Origin: Halopseudomonas phragmitis
Lineage (GTDB): Bacteria > Pseudomonadota > Gammaproteobacteria > Pseudomonadales > Pseudomonadaceae
Length of the DNA: 64,000 nucleotides
Assembly (NCBI RefSeq): GCF_002056295.1
Contig: NZ_CP020100.1
Coordinates: forward strand, 3,123,501 to 3,187,500
Reading direction: 5' to 3'
The notes under the pieces are model-generated. The model saw only the letters and a list, made by a program, of their open reading frames with translations. It was not told where the DNA came from and did not search any database. A program made the translations under genes and the position numbers. Each line of letters starts with the position of its first letter. Within the stretch, counting starts at the first letter, position 1. Positions 19,001 through 26,327 of the stretch are shown one piece after another.

Positions 19001-19139
19001 CCTGTACCACCACCTGTGGCGGTACCACGTTGGGGTACTGCTCAACCGGCAACTGGGTTAGGGAAGAAACACCGGCAATCAGGATCAATACCGACAGAAC
19101 CGTGGAAAAGATCGGCCGATCAATGAAGAATTGCAGCAT
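16011..19139 (-). CDS. RND efflux pump inner-membrane transporter (HAE1, AcrB/MexB-like)
   Basis: This 1,042-residue proton-driven drug/solvent exporter has the AcrB layout: TM1 at residues 10-28, a first periplasmic loop, TM2-6, then TM7 near 535, a second loop, and TM8-12. The C-terminal lysine of the proton relay is present (Lys936, in GLAAKNAIL). In TM4 the usual paired aspartates read VDN, with Asp408 followed by Asn409. The gene begins one base inside the stop of the adaptor gene (TGATG), so they are coupled. No outer-membrane channel gene is adjacent, so it must borrow one of the OprM/TolC type. The substrates are unknown. Confidence 0.93.
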   Translation of the reverse strand: MLQFFIDRPIFSTVLSVLILIAGVSSLTQLPVEQYPNVVPPQVVVQANYPGASAQVIADTVAAPLEQAINGVDDMLYMESFSGDSGAMQLTIYFRIGTDPDQATIDVNNRVQRATARLPQEVRDLGVQVQARSTSILQVITLSSENDQIDTLDIGNFALLNVIDELVRLPGVGNAALFGAQDYSMRIWLRPDKLAEYNLTPSDVAAALREQNAQFAAGRIGAEPSPPGQAFTYSVSTPGRMVTPEDFERIILRSDAEGRTLRLGDVARAELGAQSYDFTANYNAKAAVPIGIYLQPGANALDTASAVHAAMADMSQRFPGDLVYDIPYDTTLFIEVSIREVIITLIQALALVVLVTFLFLQHMKATLIPLVAIPVSLVGTFAGMAVLGFSINLLTLFGLILAIGVVVDNAIIVMENAERLIKEEGLSSYQAASKTMKQVAGAVLGSTLVLVAVFAPVAFLGGLSGELYRQFAVTIAVSVAISGIVALTLTPAMCALLLDRAETEPSPAFAWFNNGFDWLTNSFTGVVGWMLRHVLISLLLFIVLIGTTLFLLGRMGSGLVPQEDQGSLLTVYQLPPVSALARTEVVRDELSRKVIAMDEVRGMTAFAGFDILNRGLRTNMGVAFVSLNDWSERTRPEQSAQGIARRITGLGMAIQEANVFAFVPPPINGLSLTGGVEGYLQLRGDSDPVRLKAEADRLLAAARQRPELANVRIAVDVGVPRYNAVVDWDKAKAMDVSINDIFTTMRSTFGALYVNDFTLQGRNWQVNLQSEGEFRSHPDDLRKVFVRSGSGELVPLNSVVNLERTQGIDSVSRFNLYPAAKLTADPAPGYNTASALAAMQELGNEALSEQGLLGWTGEAYQLLEAASSGAIAFGLGIVMVFLILAAQYERWSLPLAVATAIPFGVFGAIVASMLRGFPNDIYFQVGLLVLIGLAAKNAILIVEFAAQNRKQGMTPFDAALTAAQQRFRAIMMTALTFIIGSLPLAFSTGAGAVSRQEIGTVVVGGMLAASTLALIFVPVFYMVLEQRGFRREPKVEAEQRPV

Positions 19140-20269
19140 CAGCCCTCTCCCTGGCCAGCCAACCGCACCTGCATACCCGGTTGCAGGCCAACATGGCCGT
19201 TGACAACCACCCGCTCGCCGGCTTCAAGACCGGCACTGATGATCTGCCGGTCACCGATCACCGGCCCCAATCGTACAGCCCGACGCTCGACCTTCAGCTC
19301 CTGATCGACGACAAACACCGACGGCCCCTCGGGGCTGGCCCCCAGAGCATCGGCAGGAATCAGGATTTCATCACTGAATGTACTGAGCACTACCCGGACC
19401 CGGACGAATTGACCTGGGATCAGCTGCAGTTGGGGGTTGTCGAAGACCGCCCGCAAGGTAATGGTCCCGGTTGCCGGGTCAATCCGGTTTGAAGTGAAAT
19501 CCACTCGCCCGCTCAGGCTGTAGTCAGAGCCGTCGGGTAACTCCAGCGCAACCTGCTGCCCGCGGCCATTGCCATCCAGGCCGGCGGCCCGCTGGATGGC
19601 CAGATCTCGCTCCGGTAACGCAAAAATCACATGCACCGGATCCTGTTGCACCAGCGTGGTCATCAGGCTGCCCAGCTCAATCAGGCTGCCCTCGGGCTGC
19701 ACCTCCAGGCTGGTTGCCCCGGACACCGGAGCTCGTACTTCGGTATAGGACAGATTCAGTTCCGCCTCATCGAGCCGGGCTTCGGCCTGGGCCATACCTG
19801 CTTCAGCGAAATCCAGTTGGGAGCGAGCCCGATCGCGCTCACTGGTGCTGATCACCCCGCGCCCAAACAACTGCTCAGCCCGCGCCCAGTCACGCTGGGC
19901 CTGCAAGAGTTCGGCCCGTGCATTGGCCTGGGCGGCCTGAGCCTGTTTGACCTGTAACTGCATCGGAGCCGGGTCGATACGAAACAGCAGATCCCCCTGT
20001 TCGACCCGTTCCCCCTCCTGATAGGCCCGCTCAAGCAGAATACCGGATACCCGGGCACGCACTTCAACTTCACGCGCACCACGCACCCTGGCGGGATACT
20101 CCTGAACCAGCTCGGCGCTATCCGGGCTGACGGCCTTCACGGTCACCACTGGCGCCGGACGTGACATGCTGGCGTTATTGCCTTCACCGGATGAACAGCC
20201 CTGCACCAGCACACCCAGAATAGCCAGCCCGACAGCAGCCAGTAAATGGGGCAAAGTTCGTGTTGTCAT
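19139..20269 (-). CDS. RND efflux periplasmic adaptor (MFP) lipoprotein
   Basis: This is a 376-residue membrane fusion protein that bridges the RND pump to an outer-membrane channel. The N-terminus has a signal peptide with a lipobox-like VQGC near residue 25, so it is probably a lipoprotein. Next come a lipoyl/beta-barrel half, an alpha-helical hairpin rich in Ala, Gln and Arg (about 95-170) and the C-terminal beta domains. I chose the ATG at 20269 (MTTRTLPHLL) over an upstream start because it begins the signal peptide. It is the first gene of the operon. No local regulator gene is present upstream; putP precedes it with its own terminator. Confidence 0.92.
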   Translation of the reverse strand: MTTRTLPHLLAAVGLAILGVLVQGCSSGEGNNASMSRPAPVVTVKAVSPDSAELVQEYPARVRGAREVEVRARVSGILLERAYQEGERVEQGDLLFRIDPAPMQLQVKQAQAAQANARAELLQAQRDWARAEQLFGRGVISTSERDRARSQLDFAEAGMAQAEARLDEAELNLSYTEVRAPVSGATSLEVQPEGSLIELGSLMTTLVQQDPVHVIFALPERDLAIQRAAGLDGNGRGQQVALELPDGSDYSLSGRVDFTSNRIDPATGTITLRAVFDNPQLQLIPGQFVRVRVVLSTFSDEILIPADALGASPEGPSVFVVDQELKVERRAVRLGPVIGDRQIISAGLEAGERVVVNGHVGLQPGMQVRLAGQGEG

Positions 20270-20425
20270 ACGGGGATTCCATGTCCTTGTTATAAATGGC
20301 CAAGCAGGCCGGACAGCCAAGGGCCGCAGCGAAATACCTCTGATTAGAAGTCAGGAACGGCAACAGCCTCAAGCGATACAACAAATACAGACTGTTGCAC
20401 TGAGAGAACAGTTGGTTTCAGGCAG

Positions 20426-20458
20426 AAAAAACCCGCGCCCTGTACCGAGCGCGGGTTT
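20426..20458 (-). terminator. Rho-independent terminator after putP
   Basis: On the minus strand CCCGCGC, a loop and GCGCGGG are followed by six T, 14 bases past the putP stop. It isolates putP from the efflux operon. Confidence 0.85.
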
Positions 20459-20471
20459 CGGGGACAACCGC

Positions 20472-21947
20472 TTAGAAGCGGCTGGAGACGTCGTCGAAGG
20501 TCGCCTCGATAGTCTTGGACGGTGCCGGAGTCAGCAGGGTAACCACCACGATGGCGATGGTCGCCAGGATGAAGCCCGGAATGATTTCATACAGCCCAAT
20601 AGTGTCGATCTGTTTGTAAATCACTACGGTCAGACCACCAACAATGATGCCGGCCAGAGCGCCGTTGCGGTTCATGCGCTTCCAGAACAGCGACAGGATA
20701 ATGGCCGGGCCGAAGGCCGCACCGAAACCAGCCCAGGCGTAGGACACCAGGCCCAACACGGTGCTTTCCGGATTGAAGGCGAAGATCAAGGCCAACAAGG
20801 CAATGCCCACTACCGCAAAACGGCCCACCCAGACCAGCTCAGTCTGGGTCGCGTCACGACGGAACAACGCCTTGTAGAAGTCTTCAGCCAGGGCCGAGGA
20901 CGACACCAGCAATTGCGAGTCAGCGGTCGACATGATCGCCGCCAGTACTGCGGCCAGCAGGATACCGGCTACCAGCGGATGCATCAGCGCCTGCACCAGA
21001 GCAAGGAACACCGTTTCCGCATCACCGAGGCCAGCGTCGCCAAAGTAGCCAATCCCAATCCAGCCGATGAACAGAGCGGCCAACAGGCACACGGCGGTCC
21101 AGAGGACTGCGATACGGCGGGCGGTCGGCAGCGCTGCATCGCTCTGTACAGCCTTGAAGCGAGCCAGAACGTGCGGCTGGCCAAAGTAGCCCAGCCCCCA
21201 ACCCAGCAGCGAGATGATCGCCACAAAGCCCAGTGCGTTACCGTCAACATCTGTGAAGAAGGTCAGCAGATTGGGATTCTTGGCTTCCATCGCCGCATGC
21301 GCGACTTCCCAGCCACCCATGGTGTTGAGCGCCATGATCGGCACAATCACCAGCGCGGCGGCCATCAGCAGGCCTTGAATCACGTCGGTCCAGGAGACCG
21401 CCAGGAAGCCGCCGAAGAAGGTGTAGGAAATGATCGCCAGGGTGCCGACGATAACCGCGATCTCGTAGCCGAAACCGAACGTGCTTTCGAACAGCTTGCC
21501 CGCTGCCACCAGACCAGAGCTGGTATAGAACAGGAAGAAAAGTAGAATGAACACCGCTGCGATCACCCGCAGCAGGCGGGTGTTATCTTCAAAGCGGAAT
21601 TCGAAGTATGCCGGCAAGGTCAGCGAATCATTGACCGCATGCGAATACACCCGCAGTCGCCGGGCCACGATCAGCCAGTTCAGCCAGGTACCGGCCAACA
21701 GGCCAATGGCGATCCAGCTCGCCTCGTAACCGGCAGCCAGCGCGTAACCAGGCAAGCCCAGCAACAGCCAGCCACTCATATCCGATGCGCCAGCCGACAG
21801 CGCCGCAGTGCCCGGCCCCAGAGAGCGACCGCCCAGGATATAGTCGGACAGGTTGGTAGTTCGTTTGTAGGCGATGTAGCCGAGGGCCAACATCACCCCG
21901 ATATACACCACGAAGGTTGCACTCACAATGCCAGTGTTACCAGTCAT
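20472..21947 (-). CDS. putP: Sodium/proline symporter PutP
   Basis: This is an SSS-family Na+/proline symporter of 491 residues with about 13 membrane segments, the usual length. The family signature region around GLVSYAWAGFGAAFGPAII and the N-terminal SDYILGGRSLGPGTAALS match PutP. The ATG at 21947 follows GAGAGAAAAACAAC. putA lies 109 bases upstream in the same direction, behind a hairpin. The uptake system thus sits beside the catabolic enzyme and its AraC regulator. It is likely induced by proline together with putA. Confidence 0.94.
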   Translation of the reverse strand: MTGNTGIVSATFVVYIGVMLALGYIAYKRTTNLSDYILGGRSLGPGTAALSAGASDMSGWLLLGLPGYALAAGYEASWIAIGLLAGTWLNWLIVARRLRVYSHAVNDSLTLPAYFEFRFEDNTRLLRVIAAVFILLFFLFYTSSGLVAAGKLFESTFGFGYEIAVIVGTLAIISYTFFGGFLAVSWTDVIQGLLMAAALVIVPIMALNTMGGWEVAHAAMEAKNPNLLTFFTDVDGNALGFVAIISLLGWGLGYFGQPHVLARFKAVQSDAALPTARRIAVLWTAVCLLAALFIGWIGIGYFGDAGLGDAETVFLALVQALMHPLVAGILLAAVLAAIMSTADSQLLVSSSALAEDFYKALFRRDATQTELVWVGRFAVVGIALLALIFAFNPESTVLGLVSYAWAGFGAAFGPAIILSLFWKRMNRNGALAGIIVGGLTVVIYKQIDTIGLYEIIPGFILATIAIVVVTLLTPAPSKTIEATFDDVSSRF

Positions 21948-22025
21948 GTTGTTTTTCTCTCTTAGTTGATCGAACAGTCCCTGTCCTGTTGATTATTAAT
22001 GGGAAGAGTCCCCTGCTCCAAATAC

Positions 22026-22049
22026 AACCGGCGCCCAAGGGCGCCGGTT
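22026..22049 (-). terminator. Hairpin after putA, likely terminator
   Basis: A perfect 24-base palindrome (AACCGGCGCC, CAAG, GGCGCCGGTT) lies six bases after the putA stop. The minus-strand tail TTGTATTTGG is only moderately T-rich, so some read-through into putP is likely. Confidence 0.65.
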
Positions 22050-22055
22050 AACAAC

Positions 22056-25000
22056 TCAAGGTTCGCCATCACCCAGCGACAGCAGGCTGGCGTTGCCGCC
22101 TACCGCAGTGGTGTTGATGGTCCGCGTACGCTCAGTCACAAAACGCAGCAGATAGTGCGGGCCACCCGCCTTTGGACCCGTCCCGGACAGGCCCTGGCCA
22201 CCGAAGGGCTGTACCCCGACCACCGCGCCGATCTGGTTACGGTTGATGTAGACATTGCCAATCCGCACCCGGCTATCGATATGCTGGGCGGTTTCCTCGT
22301 TGCGGCTATGGATCCCGAGGGTCAGACCGAAACCGGTAGCATTGATATCATCAATGACCTGGTCAAGCGTATCGTTGCGCCAGGTGATCACATGCAAGAT
22401 CGGACCAAAATTCTCGCGATTCAGCTCGCCGATCCGGTTCAGACGGAAGGCTACCGGTGCCACGAAGTGGCCATCCAGCCCGTCGGGCATTGGCGTCTGC
22501 GCAATAAGGCGACCTTCGGCCTTGAGTTTTTCAACATGCCTGAGCAATCCTTCACGGGCTTCGGCGTCGATTACCGGCCCAAGATCGGTATCGCGGTTGG
22601 CCGGATCGCCGATATGCAGCTCAGCCATCGCCCCTTTCAGCAGTTCGATCACCCGTTCGGCGATATCTTCCTGGACATACAACACCCGTAGGGCTGAGCA
22701 GCGTTGACCGGCGCTGGTAAAGGCCGAGTGAACCACATCCTTGACCACCTGCTCAGGCAATGCCGTCGAGTCAACCAGCATGGCGTTCTGGCCGCCGGTC
22801 TCGGCAACCATGGGCGCAATCGCACCATCGCGGGCAGCCAGAGCACGGTTAATGATGTGCGCGGTCTGGGTCGAGCCGGTGAAGGCCACGCCAGCAATAC
22901 GCGGATCAGCCGTAATCACGCTACCCACCTGGGCACCATCGCCCGGCAACAGCGCCAGCACCTGCGGCGGCAGACCGGCTTCGAGCATCAGTTCGATACA
23001 GCGTACCGCCACCAGGCTGGTCTGCTCGGCCGGTTTGGCCACTACGGTATTGCCACACACCAGCGCAGCCGCAACCTGACCCAGGAAAATCGCCAGCGGG
23101 AAGTTCCACGGGCTGATGCAGGCAAATACCCCACGGCCCTGCAAATACAGCTCGTTGCTTTCACCGGTCGGCCCCGGCAGCGTGATGGTAGCGAAGCGCG
23201 CGCGGGCCTGCAGCGCGTAATAGCGGCAGAAGTCCACTGCCTCGCGTACTTCGTCGATACCGTCCTGCAGACTCTTGCCCGCTTCACGGGTACACAGCGC
23301 CATCAGCTCGGCCATGTTTTGCTCAAGCAGATCGGCAGTGCGCTCAAGCACCGTGGCACGCTGGTCCACCGGTGTTGCGTTCCAGGCCGGGAAAGCGGCG
23401 GCCAACTGATCGATCGCTCCACGGGTCTGCTCGGCAGTGGCCCAGACAACCTCGCCGACCAGATGCGACAACTGATAAGGGCACTGTACCGGTCGGGCCT
23501 CACCGCTCAGGCGCTGGCCATTGACAATCGGTGCACCGCTCCAACGCTGGGCGAGGAACTTGTCGAGGTCTTCTTTGAGAGGGAGCCACTGGGTCATTAC
23601 ATTCATATTGATACCACGTGAGTTGCGACGGTCCGCCCCATAGATCATCGGCGGCAAGGGAATACGCGGGTTGGCCAGGCTCGCATGCCTGCGCAGGGCC
23701 ACAGCCGGATGCTCGATCAGTGAATCCACCGGGACCCTGGGATCAACCAGCTTGTGCACAAACGAGGAGTTGGCACCGTTCTCCAGCAGCCGGCGTACCA
23801 GATAGGGCAACAGATCCTTGTGCGCGCCTACCGGGGCATAGATCCGTACAGTGCAGCCATGCTGCTCGATAAGAGTGTCGTACAGGGCATCGCCCATGCC
23901 ATGCAGGCGCTGGAATTCATAGTCACGCTGGCCAGCCATGGCCAGGATGCAGGTGACTGTATGAGCATTGTGACTGGCGAATTGCGGATAGATCAGCCCG
24001 TCGGTCAACGGGCTAAGCAGGTAGCGAGCACAAGCCAGGTAGGACACATCGGTGGCTTCCTTGCGGGTAAAGACCGGGTAACCGCCAAGCCCGCCCTGCT
24101 GGCACAGCTTGATTTCGGAGTCCCAGTAGGCGCCCTTGACCAAGCGCACCGGAATCCGGTCACCCTGCTGTCTGGCCAGCAGAGTCAACCAGCACAGCAC
24201 CGGCAACGCCCGCTTGGAATAGGCCTGCACCACCAAACCGAAGTTACCCCACCCCTTGACGTCCGGGTGGTTGTAGAGCTTGGCGAACAGCTTTAGCGAA
24301 AGCTCCAGGCGATCAGCCTCCTCGGCATCGATGGTGATCCCGACATCGCCCTTGCGCGCCTGACGCACCAGCTCCAGTACAGTTTCGCTCAGCTCTGCCA
24401 GCACCTGGGCTTCACGTGCCGGTTCGTAGTGCGGGTGCAAGGCCGACAGCTTGATCGAGATGGTTGGTTTGGGGCTCTTGCCCTGATAGTTGTCGGCCAC
24501 CAGCGCGCCGATAGCGTCACTGTAGTCCTTGAAATACTTGGCGGCATCGGCACGGGTCAGAGCCGCTTCACCAAGCATGTCGAACGAATAGGTATAACCG
24601 GCATCGCGCTGCGGCTTGCCGTTCTTCAAGGCTTCCTTGATGGTACGCCCGAGCACGAACTGGCGACCCATGATTTTCATTGCCTGCATCATCGCCGCGC
24701 GAATCACCGGCTCACCGCTACGCTTGATCAACCGCCCGAGGATAGTTCCCGGGGTACCGTCTTCGCGCTTATCCAGATTGACCACCTTGCCGGTCATCAC
24801 CAGGCCCCAGGCAGCGGCGTTGACCAGCGTGTGTTCGCTCTGGCCGACGTGTTTATCCCACTGCGCGGCATTGAGCTTGTCGCGAATCAGAGCATCGGCG
24901 GTTTCGCTGTCCGGCACCCGCAACAGGGCTTCGGCCAGGCACATCAACATGATCCCTTCCTGGGTGTCGAGGCTGTACTGCTGTAACAGCGCATCAATGC

Positions 25001-25211
25001 TATCGACGGCGTTGTCACGCTTGCGGACGCTTTCGATCAGACCCCGGGCACGCTGCGACAGGGCAGCATGATCCTCTGGCTCAGCCAGGGTCAGCAACTC
25101 TTTGAGGTACTCGCCCTCGTCGACTGCATAATTGTCACTGAGGACCTTGAGGAATTCATCAGGTTGGCTGGTCAGGAAGGCACCTTCCAGCACGGCACTG
25201 GCTTTGAACAT
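22056..25211 (-). CDS. putA: Bifunctional proline dehydrogenase / glutamate-semialdehyde dehydrogenase PutA
   Basis: PutA oxidises proline to glutamate in two steps: an FAD-dependent proline dehydrogenase (about residues 90-470) and an NAD-dependent aldehyde dehydrogenase (about 530-1000). The aldehyde dehydrogenase nucleophile is Cys838 in GQRCSALR. From the ATG at 25211 (MFKASAVLEGAF) it has 1,051 residues. It lacks the N-terminal ribbon-helix-helix DNA-binding domain of the roughly 1,300-residue trifunctional PutA proteins, so it should not repress its own gene. The adjacent AraC-type gene pruR fits as activator instead, as known in P. aeruginosa. Confidence 0.95.
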   Translation of the reverse strand: MFKASAVLEGAFLTSQPDEFLKVLSDNYAVDEGEYLKELLTLAEPEDHAALSQRARGLIESVRKRDNAVDSIDALLQQYSLDTQEGIMLMCLAEALLRVPDSETADALIRDKLNAAQWDKHVGQSEHTLVNAAAWGLVMTGKVVNLDKREDGTPGTILGRLIKRSGEPVIRAAMMQAMKIMGRQFVLGRTIKEALKNGKPQRDAGYTYSFDMLGEAALTRADAAKYFKDYSDAIGALVADNYQGKSPKPTISIKLSALHPHYEPAREAQVLAELSETVLELVRQARKGDVGITIDAEEADRLELSLKLFAKLYNHPDVKGWGNFGLVVQAYSKRALPVLCWLTLLARQQGDRIPVRLVKGAYWDSEIKLCQQGGLGGYPVFTRKEATDVSYLACARYLLSPLTDGLIYPQFASHNAHTVTCILAMAGQRDYEFQRLHGMGDALYDTLIEQHGCTVRIYAPVGAHKDLLPYLVRRLLENGANSSFVHKLVDPRVPVDSLIEHPAVALRRHASLANPRIPLPPMIYGADRRNSRGINMNVMTQWLPLKEDLDKFLAQRWSGAPIVNGQRLSGEARPVQCPYQLSHLVGEVVWATAEQTRGAIDQLAAAFPAWNATPVDQRATVLERTADLLEQNMAELMALCTREAGKSLQDGIDEVREAVDFCRYYALQARARFATITLPGPTGESNELYLQGRGVFACISPWNFPLAIFLGQVAAALVCGNTVVAKPAEQTSLVAVRCIELMLEAGLPPQVLALLPGDGAQVGSVITADPRIAGVAFTGSTQTAHIINRALAARDGAIAPMVAETGGQNAMLVDSTALPEQVVKDVVHSAFTSAGQRCSALRVLYVQEDIAERVIELLKGAMAELHIGDPANRDTDLGPVIDAEAREGLLRHVEKLKAEGRLIAQTPMPDGLDGHFVAPVAFRLNRIGELNRENFGPILHVITWRNDTLDQVIDDINATGFGLTLGIHSRNEETAQHIDSRVRIGNVYINRNQIGAVVGVQPFGGQGLSGTGPKAGGPHYLLRFVTERTRTINTTAVGGNASLLSLGDGEP

Positions 25212-25414
25212 AGGACTCGCTCCACAGATTCCCAACCACATGCTGGCAGACATGGCTGGTGCACAGAACACGTCTTTCTACTAACCCTAGACCAAGGTCA
25301 GACGTTTGACGTAATACATTGTTTTGGGCCGACACCGTCAGGCGGGGGACAGGCCAGATGGGAATGTAGAAGCGAGGCGGGTGAAAATCTTGTCAAAAAC
25401 TGGGGGATTTTTGC

Positions 25415-25440
25415 AAAAAACTCTGAGATAGCACTCAGAG
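25415..25440 (-). terminator. Terminator overlapping the pruR stop codon
   Basis: CTCTGAG and CTCAGAG form a 7-bp stem with a six-base loop, followed on the minus strand by TTTTTT. The 5' arm of the stem overlaps the last codons and the TGA of pruR (25435-25437). Confidence 0.72.
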
Positions 25441-26205
25441 TGGGCTCGACAGGCGCAATTTGCGTGGTGTCAACCCGGTATGCCGGCGAATCGCATGGGT
25501 CATGGCGCTCTGGCTGGAAAAGCCGCAACGACTGGCAATTTCGGCTACCGGTAGCGAGGACTCGCGCAACAACCTGCCCGCTTCATCCAGCCGCACATTG
25601 AGTACGAACTGATGCGGCGTCAGACCGCTGACCTGCTTGAACAGTGCGAAGAAATGGCTGCTGCTGACACAGGCACATGCCGCAAGCTCAGCAACACTGA
25701 CCGGTCGATCCAGGCGTTCACGGACATAACGTTCGATACGCTCCAGATCGATGACCGAGGCCGAGCGCAATGGAATAGGCGTAGAAAACAGCCGGTCATG
25801 CAGGCTATGCAACAGGATGCCGCCCAGATGCCAGGCCATCGGCGAATCACTGGCATCCGGACCACCAAGCGCCTGGGCAGCGAAGTCCAGCAAACTCTGC
25901 ATGCGCTGATCCAGACGCACGAAACGTGGCTTATCGAACAGCCGAGCCAACTGCTCTTCCTCTACGCCGCCAGGGCCTGGGCCCTCGGTCAGCAGGTCGA
26001 GAATCAGCATGTGGTTGTTGCCCCGGCCGGAAAACGCATGCATCTCATGCCCCGGTACCAGGCATGCGTGCAGCCGGTTAACCGCACCACCCTGCCCCAT
26101 GACCTCAAAATCGGCACAACCATCCAGCCCGACGATCAATTGATGTTGAGCATGGGCATGGGTAGCACTTTGCACCGGCAAGTCGAGAATGCGGGTCTTG
26201 ATCAT
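25435..26205 (-). CDS. pruR: AraC-family regulator PruR of proline utilisation
   Basis: This is a 256-residue AraC/XylS regulator. The N-terminal half is a cupin-like sensing domain (HAHAQHQLIVGLDG near 18-31), and the C-terminal ~100 residues carry two helix-turn-helix motifs (VAELAACACVSSSHFFALFK and VAEIASRCGFSSQSAMTHAI). Position beside putA matches pruR of P. aeruginosa, which activates putA and putP in response to proline. The putA promoter region must lie in 25212-25434; I could not single out an operator. No ribosome-binding site is evident before the ATG at 26205, so the start is tentative. It diverges from asrA. Confidence 0.88.
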   Translation of the reverse strand: MIKTRILDLPVQSATHAHAQHQLIVGLDGCADFEVMGQGGAVNRLHACLVPGHEMHAFSGRGNNHMLILDLLTEGPGPGGVEEEQLARLFDKPRFVRLDQRMQSLLDFAAQALGGPDASDSPMAWHLGGILLHSLHDRLFSTPIPLRSASVIDLERIERYVRERLDRPVSVAELAACACVSSSHFFALFKQVSGLTPHQFVLNVRLDEAGRLLRESSLPVAEIASRCGFSSQSAMTHAIRRHTGLTPRKLRLSSPL

Positions 26206-26327
26206 GATGGCTGTGAGTTGAAGTGAAATTCCATCTTAGTCCTAGAACCGCCCCGCCTCAACCATTGAAATCCCTGACCGCTACCTCCACCTATTCGGTA
26301 AGGTTCATGTCACACAGGGTGTAATCA

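Noticed and set aside
20166..21545. A 459-codon plus-strand frame antisense to putP
   Set aside because: It is a shadow of putP and overlaps the putP terminator and the adaptor gene promoter.
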